Part shown: piece by piece, positions 7,320 to 15,865 of the stretch | Position numbering within the stretch: position 1 is the stretch's first letter | How the letters are laid out: every line of letters starts with the position of its first letter | From: Lachnospiraceae bacterium | Lineage (GTDB): Bacteria > Bacillota > Clostridia > Lachnospirales > Lachnospiraceae | Length of the DNA: 55,370 bases | Assembly: GCA_009774175.1 (NCBI GenBank) | Contig: VSNG01000026.1 | Coordinates: 1-55,370 of the forward strand | Direction: 5' to 3' | The notes under the pieces: model-generated | The model's database searches: none | What the model was told of the DNA's origin: nothing | What the model saw: the letters and a program-made list of their open reading frames with translations, nothing else | Position numbers and translations under genes: made by a program

Positions 7320-8684
7320 ATGGAACAGACAAAAGAAAATAAAATGGGAACCATGCCTATAAACAGGCTGCTGATATCCATGTCCCTGCCCATGATGATT
7401 TCCATGTTGGTGCAGGCGCTTTACAATGTGGTGGATTCGATATTCGTTTCCCGTATTAACGAAAACGCACTGACAGCGGTGTCACTTGCCTTTCCCATTC
7501 AGACGTTGATGATTGCCGTGGCAGGAGGCACCTGCGTCGGCATCAATGCGGTGCTTTCCAAGGCCCTTGGAGAGAAGGCGCAGGAGCGGGCGGACAACAC
7601 GGCGTCAAACGGCATTGTTCTGATGGCCGTCAGCTATCTTGCCTTTTTACTGATAGGCCTTTTGGCAACCCGCGCTTTTTACTTAAGCCAGACAAGCGAT
7701 CCGGAGATTGTGGAATTTGGCGTGCAGTATCTGAGTATTGTGTGCTGCTGCGCATTGGGTCTCTTCGCGCAGTTTGTGTTTGAGCGGCTCTTACAGTCCA
7801 CGGGCAGAACTTTCTATATCATGATCACGCAGGGAACGGGAGCCATTATTAATATTATACTCGATCCGATCTTCATTTTCGGCCTGTTTGGCATGCCCAG
7901 GATGGGGGTCGCGGGGGCGGCGGTAGCGACTGTGACGGGACAGACCATTGCGGGTACGATTGCGCTGATCATTAATTTCAGGAAAAACGAGGATATTCAT
8001 ATTCGGATGAAGGGGTTTCGTCTGGAGCGTGAAATTGTAGGGCAGATTTACAAGATCGGTGTGCCTTCCATGATTATGCAGGCAATCGGCTCTGTGATGA
8101 CCTATGGCATGAACCTGATTCTGATTTCATTTACGCCTACCGCGACGGCAGTATTTGGCGTATACTTTAAGCTGCAAAGCTTTATCTTTATGCCTGTGTT
8201 TGGATTGAATAACGGTTTGGTGCCGATTCTGGCGTACAATTACGGCGCGGGCAGGAGGGACCGTTTCATTCAGGCGCTGAAATGCGGTATTTTGTATGCC
8301 GTAAGTATCATGGCTGTGGGCGTGGTTATTTTTCAAACCATACCTGCGGTTCTTCTGGGATTTTTTGAGGCGTCGGGTGAGATGCTGCGGATCGGTGTGC
8401 CGGCGCTGCGGATTATTTGCCTGAGCTTTCTGCCGGCAGGTTTTGGCATTGTATGCGGGACGGCGTTTCAGGCGCTGGGTAATGCAGTATACAGTATGCT
8501 TGTTTCCATTGCCAGACAGCTTGTGGTGCTTTTGCCCGCGGCGTTTCTGCTGTCATTGCTGGGTGAGGTTACCTATGTGTGGTGGGCGTTTCCGATTGCA
8601 GAGATCATGTCTTTGACAATGACGGTAATTTTCCTGATTAGGGTGAACAACAGGGTAATCCGGCATATCGGAGAGGATGCCTGA
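7320..8684 (+). CDS. MATE-family efflux protein
   Basis: 454 residues with twelve hydrophobic segments, the normal size and layout of a MATE (multidrug and toxic compound extrusion) cation-coupled exporter of the DinF/NorM-like clostridial type. The N-half begins RLLISMSLPMMISMLVQALYNVVDSIFVS, with the conserved N-V-V-D-S in TM1, and the C-half repeats the pattern at about residues 235-330 (GLNNGLVPILAYNYGAGR). GAGAGGT precedes the ATG. The substrate cannot be told. A second, clearly different MATE protein is encoded 1.9 kb downstream. Confidence 0.92.
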   Translation: MEQTKENKMGTMPINRLLISMSLPMMISMLVQALYNVVDSIFVSRINENALTAVSLAFPIQTLMIAVAGGTCVGINAVLSKALGEKAQERADNTASNGIVLMAVSYLAFLLIGLLATRAFYLSQTSDPEIVEFGVQYLSIVCCCALGLFAQFVFERLLQSTGRTFYIMITQGTGAIINIILDPIFIFGLFGMPRMGVAGAAVATVTGQTIAGTIALIINFRKNEDIHIRMKGFRLEREIVGQIYKIGVPSMIMQAIGSVMTYGMNLILISFTPTATAVFGVYFKLQSFIFMPVFGLNNGLVPILAYNYGAGRRDRFIQALKCGILYAVSIMAVGVVIFQTIPAVLLGFFEASGEMLRIGVPALRIICLSFLPAGFGIVCGTAFQALGNAVYSMLVSIARQLVVLLPAAFLLSLLGEVTYVWWAFPIAEIMSLTMTVIFLIRVNNRVIRHIGEDA

Positions 8685-8688
8685 ATCG

Positions 8689-8717
8689 TTGACAGGGCAT
8701 GGGGAAAATGATATGAT
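8689..8717 (+). promoter_or_regulatory. Promoter of the tRNA-Leu gene
   Basis: TTGACA (8689-8694), 17-bp spacer, TATGAT (8712-8717), 54 bp before the tRNA. Confidence 0.85.
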
Positions 8718-8771
8718 ACATGAGCGGGCGGAACAAAGCGACATGTATGTCGTAATGTTTGGGCCCATCAG

Positions 8772-8836
<65 letters not shown>

Positions 8837-8851
<15 letters not shown>

Positions 8852-8914
8852 GTAAATTTTAAGAATGTGTGAAAACAGGACTTGAATCGGAGCAATGTCC
8901 TGTTATCCGCAGTA
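8837..8914 (+). repeat. Duplicated 3' end of tRNA-Leu, with an inverted copy between
   Basis: The 18-base string GTCCTGTTATCCGCAGTA occurs at 8837-8854 (tRNA 3' end) and exactly again at 8897-8914. Between them, ACAGGACTTGAA (8875-8886) is the reverse complement of the T-arm sequence TTCAAGTCCTGT (8832-8843). Duplicated tRNA 3' ends are the usual mark of integrase attachment sites; no integrase is present here. Confidence 0.75.
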
Positions 8915-8948
8915 GAATAAATTCTTTCCAACAGGCGATACAGTCAGG

Positions 8949-8974
8949 AAAAAGGGGCATTAAAACCCCTTTTT
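8949..8974. terminator. Bidirectional terminator between tRNA-Leu and the lipase gene
   Basis: AAAAAGGGG, loop, CCCCTTTTT. It serves tRNA-Leu on the plus strand and overlaps the last codons of the minus-strand lipase gene. Confidence 0.8.
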
Positions 8975-10363
8975 CTTTAGGTCGGCCACAAGGTTTACAT
9001 AAAATTCGCGCGCATCAAATCCGGGAATATTTTCCCTGTTTAAGTCGATCATATCCCCGTGGGAAATGCCCCGGCCTTCGGGCGTTGCAAGCGGGGTGAA
9101 GCTCTCGCCCCAGCGGGCGCTTTCCATGGATACCAGTCCGTCGTTTGCGCCGTCGAAATGCCGGACCAGCGGATAGGCCATATTGAGCGGGAAACGGCCG
9201 CTGGAAGCGCAGTTCATTTTGCTGCCCACACTCTGATAATATACGTCGGGATGGTCGGGCAGTTTTTCATTTCTGAGAGCGCAGGCGGAAGCTGTAAGAT
9301 CCCGTACTGCGGAGAAAAAGTCGGGATCTGTATCGCCGAACCTTTTCAGGGCAGCATTGTATTTGCGGGCTACGCTTTTCTGTATCCGTTCAGGAATCCT
9401 TTCCAACAGATAGTCCGCAAAAATACAGCCTCTGTGCGGCGTGTTGATGGTAGTCAGGGTAGCCACAAGGTGAGAGACGCCACAGGCGCTGATGGCATGG
9501 CGGCTGTCCAGACCGCCCTTGGAGTGGGCGACGATATTTACCTTTTCGCAGCCGGTTTCCCGGACGATGGTGCGGATACGTTCAGCCAGTTCCTGTCCGC
9601 AGGCTGCAACAGACGCGGCGGACTGCTGATTGCCATAATAGATGACAGCGCCGTTTTGTTTGAGGGCATGGGGAATCCTGCCCCAGTAATTAAAGAAACG
9701 GAAATCCCGAAAAAATACGCCGTGCACCAGAAGAAGGGGATATTTCGTCTGGCAGATCTGACTGTGGGCGCGCACCTGATCTAACAGGTGCTTTTCGTTT
9801 TCAAAGTCTGCCTCCCGGGAAGCGATGCCGATTATCCGGCACAGAACCCAGATATGCACAATCGGGATAAAACCGCAGATGATGCCGATGACGCGCCACT
9901 TGAGGCCAAGCTGGACGGAGGTCGTATACACGCGAAGGATACCGTTCCAGAAAAGGACGGATTCCGCCAGAATGAGTAGAAGCAGACCGATCAGAAAGCC
10001 TGCGCCCTCAGAGAAGCTGTAGGGCTCATTTGAGGGTCCTGAAAAACGGTACAAAAGATACAGGATCACAAATGCAGATTCCGTTGTAACAGTGACAAGA
10101 AAAAGCTGCAACAGGGCAGCGCCGTCCTCCAGAATCTGATTGCGGCGGGTGGAGGTTTTGCGGACGGTCAGTCTCGGGAAGATATTGATATAGAGGAAAC
10201 TGAAAAAACCCAGAATACCTGTAACAATTACGGCAAAGGCGCGCTGCGGAGTAAAAAAAGCGTTCCGCAGATGTGAATCGGTGAGATGGGGCATCAGTAT
10301 GAAGAGGGCGCAAAATTCTACAGTAAGGATCAGCGCCGATAGTATTTTACCTGTTTTTTTCAT
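8960..10363 (-). CDS. Membrane-anchored alpha/beta-hydrolase (lipase-like)
   Basis: 467 residues. The first 180 residues hold about five hydrophobic segments (roughly 5-27, 41-62, 82-106, 120-143, 155-180). The rest is an alpha/beta-hydrolase domain of the triacylglycerol-lipase type, starting YPLLLVHGVFFRD. The triad is visible: Ser281 in AHSKGG, Asp408 in DGANDG and His435 in ISHGD; LVHG is the usual oxyanion strand. It likely acts on acyl esters at the membrane, with substrate unknown. It is a single gene convergent to tRNA-Leu and divergent from the second MATE gene. Confidence 0.85.
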   Translation of the reverse strand: MKKTGKILSALILTVEFCALFILMPHLTDSHLRNAFFTPQRAFAVIVTGILGFFSFLYINIFPRLTVRKTSTRRNQILEDGAALLQLFLVTVTTESAFVILYLLYRFSGPSNEPYSFSEGAGFLIGLLLLILAESVLFWNGILRVYTTSVQLGLKWRVIGIICGFIPIVHIWVLCRIIGIASREADFENEKHLLDQVRAHSQICQTKYPLLLVHGVFFRDFRFFNYWGRIPHALKQNGAVIYYGNQQSAASVAACGQELAERIRTIVRETGCEKVNIVAHSKGGLDSRHAISACGVSHLVATLTTINTPHRGCIFADYLLERIPERIQKSVARKYNAALKRFGDTDPDFFSAVRDLTASACALRNEKLPDHPDVYYQSVGSKMNCASSGRFPLNMAYPLVRHFDGANDGLVSMESARWGESFTPLATPEGRGISHGDMIDLNRENIPGFDAREFYVNLVADLKKKGF

Positions 10364-10552
10364 AAGTTTCTCCGCATTGAAAGGCCTCTCAAAAAGCCGG
10401 TATCTGCATTTATGGTAGCATATCGGGAAGCGGAAGGGAACAGAAAAGTGCCGTTACGGATTAAATTTCGGGAGAAAAGGCAATACGGTTGCAATTCCGA
10501 AACGATTCGGGTAAGATTACATACGAAAGAACAGGAAGAAAAGGGTAAACAG

Positions 10553-11938
10553 ATGGGGGCGAATCAATCGACAATGACCAGAGAAGAACGGATGGCTACG
10601 GAATCAGTCGGCAGACTGATGGCGAGTATGACGCTGCCTGCGATTCTCGCGCAGATTATTAATATTTTATACAGTATTATTGACAGAATCTATATCGGAC
10701 ATATGGAAGGCGTAGGCGCGAACGCGCTGACAGGCGTAGGGGTCACTTTCTGCATTACGGTGTTTATTTCCGCATTTTCCGGCTTCATCAACAGCGGGGC
10801 TGCGCCCCTTGCGGCCATATGGCTTGGAAAGCAGGACAGGGATCATGCGGAAAAGATTCTGGGAAACAGCGTGAGCTTTTTGGTGGTCTGTACGGTGGCG
10901 CTGATGGCTGTTTTTTACGCCTTTCAGCGACCGCTTCTTTATCAGTTTGGCGCCAGCGACGCCACCATAGAGTATGCGGTGGACTATCTGACGATTTATC
11001 TGGCGGGTACGTTGTTTGTGGAACTGGCGCTGGGTCTGAATGCCTTTATTATCTGCCAGAGCAGGCCGGGAATAGCAATGCTTTCCGTGCTGATCGGCGC
11101 GGTGGCAAATATTATTTTGGATCCGATCTTAATTTTCGGCCTTCATATGGGGGTGAAGGGCGCGGCTGTAGCCACTGTGATTTCACAGGCCCTCAGTGCG
11201 GCCTGGGTTACGGGTTTTCTGCTAAGTAAAAAATCTACGCTTAAGATTCGGAAAAGATTTTTAAAACTGGAATGGGGAATCCTGGCAAGTATTTTTTCTC
11301 TGGGAATATCGCCCTTTATCATGCGTGCCACGGAGAGCTTCATCAGCATTGTACTGAATCACGGCCTGCAGGCTTACGGCGGCGATCTGCATGTAGGGGC
11401 GCTTACCATCATGCAGAGCGTGATGCAGCTTTTTTCTGCGCCCATTGGCGGTTTTACCCAGGGCATGACGCCGATTATCAGTTATAATTACGGCGCGGGG
11501 AATTTTAACCGGGTAAAACAGCTTTACCGCTGGATGATAGGTCTGTGTTTTGGCTTTATGCTGGTTTCCACGGCCACAACGATGCTGTTCCCGGAGTTTT
11601 ACGCCGGCTTTTTTACGGAAGAGGCGGCGCTTGTGGGGCTGGTTGGCAAAGTGATGCCGGTCTTTATGGCGGGTATGCTGGTGTTTGGCCTGCAAAACGG
11701 GATTCAGCCTACTTTTCTGGCGCTTGGGCAGGCCAGAGTTTCGCTCTTTATCGCCGTGCTCAGAAAGATTATCCTGCTGATTCCGCTGGCGATCATCCTG
11801 CCGCGCTTTTTTGGCGTAATGGGCGTTTATTATGCGGAACCGGTATCGGATGTAATTTCGGCAACCACCGCCAGCGTGCTGTTTCTGCTTAATATCAGGA
11901 AAATTCTTTCTCTGGAATCGCTGAATAAAATTCGTTGA
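10553..11938 (+). CDS. MATE-family efflux protein (second)
   Basis: 461 residues from the ATG at 10553, preceded by AGGAAGAAAAGGG; an upstream in-frame ATG at 10412 would add 47 charged residues that are not part of the family. Twelve membrane segments and the MATE repeats are present (PAILAQIINILYSIIDRIYI in the first half, FTQGMTPIISYNYGAGN in the second). It is only distantly related to the MATE protein at 7320. Transported substrate unknown. Confidence 0.92.
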   Translation: MGANQSTMTREERMATESVGRLMASMTLPAILAQIINILYSIIDRIYIGHMEGVGANALTGVGVTFCITVFISAFSGFINSGAAPLAAIWLGKQDRDHAEKILGNSVSFLVVCTVALMAVFYAFQRPLLYQFGASDATIEYAVDYLTIYLAGTLFVELALGLNAFIICQSRPGIAMLSVLIGAVANIILDPILIFGLHMGVKGAAVATVISQALSAAWVTGFLLSKKSTLKIRKRFLKLEWGILASIFSLGISPFIMRATESFISIVLNHGLQAYGGDLHVGALTIMQSVMQLFSAPIGGFTQGMTPIISYNYGAGNFNRVKQLYRWMIGLCFGFMLVSTATTMLFPEFYAGFFTEEAALVGLVGKVMPVFMAGMLVFGLQNGIQPTFLALGQARVSLFIAVLRKIILLIPLAIILPRFFGVMGVYYAEPVSDVISATTASVLFLLNIRKILSLESLNKIR

Positions 11939-11963
11939 CAAGCGGAAATACTTATGATATGTT
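11935..11963 (+). promoter_or_regulatory. Promoter of the riboswitch-exchanger unit
   Basis: TTGACA (11935-11940) overlaps the stop of the MATE gene; TATGTT (11958-11963) follows after 17 bp. The transcript would start about 85 nt before the riboswitch. Confidence 0.6.
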
Positions 11964-12052
11964 ATACTATATTTTACAGGCGCTGTGATCTGTAAGCAGT
12001 CATTGAAAATTACAGAGCGGTTTTCGGACTGTGGATTACAGAATCTGTGTCG

Positions 12053-12170
12053 GTTAAAAGGGAGTAGTTATCCTGTGTAAGCAACATACCCTGACACTCG
12101 TGTCATGTTTACACGCTTTCTGATTCAGACTGGCTGTTTGGGAAATGACAGAAAGGACGAGACTTTTAGC
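12053..12170 (+). ncRNA. yybP-ykoY manganese riboswitch
   Basis: P1 pairs GTTAAAAG (12053-12060) with CTTTTAGC (12163-12170) over 8 bp with one G-U. Conserved strings sit in the right places: AAAAGGGAGTAG at the 5' side (L1) and CGAGACTTTT at the 3' side. P2 uses GTGTAA/TTACAC with an internal hairpin TGACAC/GTGTCA; a second arm is CTTTCTG (12117-12123) with CAGAAAG. This class senses Mn2+. It lies about 100 nt before a cation/Ca2+ exchanger gene, a gene type known to be controlled by this class. The platform is probably the GC-rich hairpin between 12185 and 12225. Confidence 0.85.
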
Positions 12171-12268
12171 ATTACGAAATGTTGAAAGCCGCGTCCGTTT
12201 TTTATGCGCGGGGGAGAAATCCTTTCTACCCGTTTGTATGGACGGATGGCTTTCGGAAGGGAGAGAGT

Positions 12269-13234
12269 ATGGGAATGATGCAAATGGTAATTTTTCAAAT
12301 CGCTTTACTTGCTCTTGGTTTTGTGCTTCTGGTGAAGGGAGCGGACTGGTTTGTGGAGGGCGCAGGCAGGGTTGCGGAGAAGTTTGGGATCCCCCAGCTT
12401 GTGATCGGACTTACCATAGTGGCTATCGGCACATCGCTGCCGGAGGCGGCGGTCAGCGTGTCGGCGGCTCTTAAGGGAAGCGCGGAGATCACCATTGGAA
12501 ATATCGTGGGCAGTAATATTTTAAATGTGCTGTTGATTCTTGGCATCACTTCGGTGATTCGATCCGTGGCCGTGCAGAAATCAACGGTACGATATGAGAT
12601 TCCTTTTGTGATTTTGGTTTCCGCCCTTCTCATGGGGATTGGTTATACGGATCACACGGTAGGGCGTATAGACGGCATAATTTTATGGGCGCTGCTTGTC
12701 TGCTATCTGGTTTATCTGCTTGTGATTGCGAAAAAGGGCGGCGATCTGCCGGAAGAAATGACAGAGGGGGCGGCGAAGGAGGACGGGCAGATGCCTGTCT
12801 GGAAAATGCTTGCCCTGATTGTACTGGGCGGTGTAATGATTGTTGTCGGTTCAGATGTGGCGGTAGATGCGGCTACGGAGCTTGCCCGGATTTTCCATAT
12901 GAGCGAGCGGCTGATCGGCTTGACCATCGTAGCCTTTGGCACATCCCTGCCGGAGCTTGTGACTTCCGTTACGGCGGCGCTTAAGGGAAAGGCCGATATT
13001 GCCGTTGGAAATATCGTAGGCAGCAATATTTTCAATATCCTTTTTGTGGTGGGCACGTCGGCGTTGATTACGCCGGTGGCTTATGCGCCGGCATTTCTGG
13101 TAGACAGCGTCGTGTGTATCGCATCGACGGTCCTCCTCTGGCTGTGCGTCTTTCGAAAAAAGAGACTGGGTCGTCTGGGCGGCATGGCGATGCTGGCCGG
13201 CTATGCGGGATATTTTGTTTACTTGATGAGATGA
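12269..13234 (+). CDS. CaCA-family sodium/calcium (cation) antiporter
   Basis: 321 residues. It has two homologous halves, each with the alpha-repeat of Na+/Ca2+ exchangers: GTSLPEAAVSVSAALKG then GNIVGSNILNVL in the first, and GTSLPELVTSVTAALKG then GNIVGSNIFNIL in the second. It is of the YrbG type, with about ten membrane segments and a cytoplasmic loop after TM5. The start at 12269 follows GGAAGGGAGAGAG; an earlier in-frame ATG at 12179 would overlap the riboswitch platform. The Mn2+ riboswitch upstream suggests that it exports Mn2+ or is coupled to Mn homeostasis rather than acting only on Ca2+. Confidence 0.93.
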   Translation: MGMMQMVIFQIALLALGFVLLVKGADWFVEGAGRVAEKFGIPQLVIGLTIVAIGTSLPEAAVSVSAALKGSAEITIGNIVGSNILNVLLILGITSVIRSVAVQKSTVRYEIPFVILVSALLMGIGYTDHTVGRIDGIILWALLVCYLVYLLVIAKKGGDLPEEMTEGAAKEDGQMPVWKMLALIVLGGVMIVVGSDVAVDAATELARIFHMSERLIGLTIVAFGTSLPELVTSVTAALKGKADIAVGNIVGSNIFNILFVVGTSALITPVAYAPAFLVDSVVCIASTVLLWLCVFRKKRLGRLGGMAMLAGYAGYFVYLMR

Positions 13235-13239
13235 AAAAA

Positions 13240-13263
13240 GGGTTGACGTTCAGTCAACCCTTT
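13240..13263. terminator. Bidirectional terminator between exchanger and degV
   Basis: GGGTTGAC-GTTCA-GTCAACCC (13240-13260) has TTTC on one side and an A-run on the other, serving both convergent genes; it overlaps the last codons of the minus-strand gene. Confidence 0.85.
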
Positions 13264-14137
13264 CTTTTCCCCAGAAAAATACCGCCACCGTTCCGGGTCC
13301 GGTATGGGCGCCGATGGTGGTGCCGATGCTTGTGATCATGACCTTGCCGTCCAGATGTGGAAAGCGTTCTTCGATCAGGTCGGCGACGAATCTGGCGTCC
13401 GCATAGCAGGCGGACTGTGAAATATAGCATTTGCCGCTGTAATCGCGGCCCTCCGCAATGCTTTCTTCCATTTTATCTACAATGGCGTAAATAACCTTTC
13501 TCTTGGTGCGGATCTTATAGCGGGGAATCAATCGACCGAGATAATCTACATTCAGGAGAGGACAGATATTTAACATGTTTCCAACCATGCCGGAAGTCTT
13601 CGATATACGGCCTCCTTTAATATAGAAGGTAAGGTCAGTGGAAAAGAACCAGTGATTGAGGCGGAGACGGTTGTCAAGGGTCCATTGGTAGAGATCTTCA
13701 ATGGACATACCTTCATCGCGCAGATCGGCCAGCTTATCCATCAGAAGGCCGAAGCCGGAGGACGCCGCCAGAGAATCTACAATATAGATGGTGCGGTCGG
13801 GATATTTTTCAAGGAGAACTGTTCTGGCCGCCATGGCGGAGTTGATTACGCCGGAAATGCCGGAGGACAGTGTCAGGTGCAGGATGTCCCGGCCCGCTTT
13901 CAGAAAAGGTTCAAAATATTCGGTAAATTCTGCCACATTAACCTGAGAGGTTCTGGTTTTGGCGCCGTCTGCCATCGCCTGATAGAAATGTTCAAAAGAC
14001 ATGGACTTTCCCAGATCGTCAAGATGCTCCTGTCCGTCAAGCTCGTAGTGGAAACATGCGTAGGAAATGCCTCTTCTTGCAAACTGATCCGCCGGGAGGT
14101 CTGCCGTTGAGCAGCAGCTTAAAATGTATTTTTTCAT
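13250..14137 (-). CDS. DegV-family fatty-acid-binding protein
   Basis: 295 residues. DegV/FakB proteins bind one fatty acid and present it to the FakA kinase for phospholipid synthesis. Family marks are STADLP near the N-terminus, TSQVNVAEF, LSSGISGVINSA, VDSLAASSGFG and a C-terminal IGTTIGAHTGPGT. The start at 14137 (MKKYILSCCSTADL) fits the family; its ribosome site is weak. Whether it is a true FakB cannot be settled, as no FakA gene is present. It is divergent from the phosphofructokinase gene. Confidence 0.93.
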   Translation of the reverse strand: MKKYILSCCSTADLPADQFARRGISYACFHYELDGQEHLDDLGKSMSFEHFYQAMADGAKTRTSQVNVAEFTEYFEPFLKAGRDILHLTLSSGISGVINSAMAARTVLLEKYPDRTIYIVDSLAASSGFGLLMDKLADLRDEGMSIEDLYQWTLDNRLRLNHWFFSTDLTFYIKGGRISKTSGMVGNMLNICPLLNVDYLGRLIPRYKIRTKRKVIYAIVDKMEESIAEGRDYSGKCYISQSACYADARFVADLIEERFPHLDGKVMITSIGTTIGAHTGPGTVAVFFWGKERVD

Positions 14138-14284
14138 AATTTTGGTGTCCGTGCCTTTCCCGCAATCGCGCAATAAAAATTGTAAAGTATCATACGTTAG
14201 AGTGTATCATGTTTGAATGGTAAATACAATGAGGACTTTGGCCTATCCGGGCATTTGTTATCTCTATTATTTCCCTGCTTGTAC

Positions 14285-14313
14285 TTGTTTTGAAGGGAAA
14301 AATTTGGTATACT
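14285..14313 (+). promoter_or_regulatory. Promoter of the phosphofructokinase gene
   Basis: TTGTTT (14285-14290), 17-bp spacer, TATACT (14308-14313). Confidence 0.65.
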
Positions 14314-14372
14314 GTTTTCCGAAAGCAACGAGCAGTGTAAATGCGAAAATAAAATGATAAAGGAGAGCAGAC

Positions 14373-15599
14373 ATGAAAGGAAATATTGTTGTTGGTCAGT
14401 CCGGCGGCCCTACAGCCGTTATCAATTCTTCCGTAGCAGGTGTGTACGCTGCGGCGAAGAAGCTGGGCGTGAAGAAAATTTATGGTATGGTTCACGGTAT
14501 CGAGGGATTTTTGGAGGATCGCATGATTGATCTTGGCGAGTATCTGGATGACGAGACCGGGATTGAGCTCTTAAAGAGAACGCCTTCTGCATTTCTTGGT
14601 TCCTGCCGTTTTAAGATGCCTCAGATCGAGGGACATGAGGACGTTTACGAGAAGGTTTTTGAGATCATGGAGAAGCATGATATCGAGTGCCTGTTTTACG
14701 CGGGCGGCAACGACTCCATGGATACGGTTAAAATGCTGTCCGATTATGCGGCGGCGCATAACAAGCCTCAGAGATTTATGGGCGTGCCAAAGACCATTGA
14801 CAATGATCTGCCTGTAACGGATCATTGCCCCGGCTACGGTTCTGCGGCGAAATATATTGCGGCTTCCCTGAAGGAAGTAATTCGCGATAATGCGTCCTTC
14901 GGCGCGAAAAAGCCTACCGTTTGTATCGTGGAGATCATGGGACGTAACGCAGGTTGGCTTACGGCGGCAGCGGCTCTGGCAAAGGGCGATGACTGCGAAG
15001 GCTGTGATGCGATCTATCTGCCTGAGAAGGTATTTGATATCGACAAGTTTGTTGCAGACGTGAAGGAGCTGGCGGCGAAGAAGTCTTCCGTAGTGATTGC
15101 GGTGTCCGAGGGCGTTAAGGTTGCGGACGGCAGATATGTATGTGAGATCGGCAGAGAGGTTGCTGTGGATGCATTCGGCCACAAGCAGATGTCCGGCACG
15201 GCGGTTATGCTGGCCGACAAGATTGCAGCTGAGACAGGACTTAAGACCCGTGCAATCGAGTTCTCCACCTTACAGAGAGCAGCGACTCATCTGGCTTCCC
15301 TGACGGATATCAACGAGGCGTTCCAGGTTGGACACGATGCGGTAATGGCAGCGGAAGAAGGCAAGACAGGTATGATGATTACCCTTGACAGAAACGGTGA
15401 CGACCCTTACCAGTGCGGCACCAGCGCTTATGATATCCACGCCATTGCAAATGTGGAAAGAAACGTGCCCGACGAGTGGATTACCGCAGACGGCAAGGGC
15501 CTGACAGAGGGTTACGAGAAGTACGCAAGACCGCTGATCATGGGCGAGCTGCAGCCGCTCTTTGTAAACGGCCTGCCGAGACATCTGGTAAGAAAGTAA
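14373..15599 (+). CDS. Diphosphate-dependent 6-phosphofructokinase
   Basis: 408 residues. It phosphorylates fructose 6-phosphate, reversibly, with pyrophosphate. The donor choice is read from two positions. The GGNDS motif (111-115) has Asp114 where ATP enzymes have Gly. PKTIDND (139-145) has Lys140 where ATP enzymes have Gly. The length also fits the PPi group rather than the ~320-residue ATP type. AAAGGAGAG precedes the ATG. It is a single gene with its own promoter and terminator. In clostridia the PPi enzyme can run glycolysis with an energy saving; the ATP enzyme is probably elsewhere in the genome. Confidence 0.93.
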   Translation: MKGNIVVGQSGGPTAVINSSVAGVYAAAKKLGVKKIYGMVHGIEGFLEDRMIDLGEYLDDETGIELLKRTPSAFLGSCRFKMPQIEGHEDVYEKVFEIMEKHDIECLFYAGGNDSMDTVKMLSDYAAAHNKPQRFMGVPKTIDNDLPVTDHCPGYGSAAKYIAASLKEVIRDNASFGAKKPTVCIVEIMGRNAGWLTAAAALAKGDDCEGCDAIYLPEKVFDIDKFVADVKELAAKKSSVVIAVSEGVKVADGRYVCEIGREVAVDAFGHKQMSGTAVMLADKIAAETGLKTRAIEFSTLQRAATHLASLTDINEAFQVGHDAVMAAEEGKTGMMITLDRNGDDPYQCGTSAYDIHAIANVERNVPDEWITADGKGLTEGYEKYARPLIMGELQPLFVNGLPRHLVRK

Positions 15600-15638
15600 A
15601 GTACGGCGTTTTTTATAAAAGATAATCTGTAACTGAGG

Positions 15639-15684
15639 GAATCGGAATTGCTGTGTATACACGGCAGTTTCGGTTTCTTTTTTT
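15639..15684 (+). terminator. Terminator after the phosphofructokinase gene
   Basis: A long imperfect stem centred on GTGTATACAC (about 15651-15662) is followed by CTTTTTTT. Confidence 0.75.
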
Positions 15685-15710
15685 GTACAGGAATAAAAAG
15701 AAGGAAAGAA

Positions 15711-15737
15711 TGCAACACTTGTATAAGAAGTGTTGCA
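15711..15737 (+). repeat. Left inversion site of the recombinase cassette
   Basis: TGCAACACTT - GTATAAG - AAGTGTTGCA: two 10-base inverted arms around an asymmetric 7-base core (15721-15727), the form of a tyrosine-recombinase crossover site. At this end the palindrome extends to 20-base arms (15701-15747), so it could also fold as a terminator hairpin. The same site, core reversed, is at 16494-16520. Confidence 0.88.
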
Positions 15738-15757
15738 TTCTTTCCTTTACACTTTAT

Positions 15758-15784
15758 ATATCGGAGCTCATTTCAAATACTTAA
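15758..15784 (-). promoter_or_regulatory. Sigma-28 (FliA/SigD) type promoter inside the invertible segment
   Basis: Minus strand: -35 TTAAGTAT (15784-15777), 11-base spacer, -10 TCCGATAT (15765-15758). The consensus is TAAAGTTT-N11-GCCGATAA; six of eight bases match in each box with exact spacing. It points left, out of the segment, across the left site and antisense to the phosphofructokinase terminator. After inversion it would lie ~110 bp from csrA and read towards csrA and the flagellin gene. Confidence 0.75.
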
Positions 15785-15865
15785 CCCCTATCTTTCATTT
15801 TTTTAAAATATATTTTCTGTTCCCACAGCTGATAAAGTAAGCTTTCAGAGTACTGCGGCAAGGTT

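Noticed and set aside
15701..15747. The 20-bp perfect hairpin as only a terminator of the phosphofructokinase gene
   Set aside because: Its centre is repeated in inverted orientation at the other side of a recombinase gene, which a terminator does not explain; a dual role remains possible.
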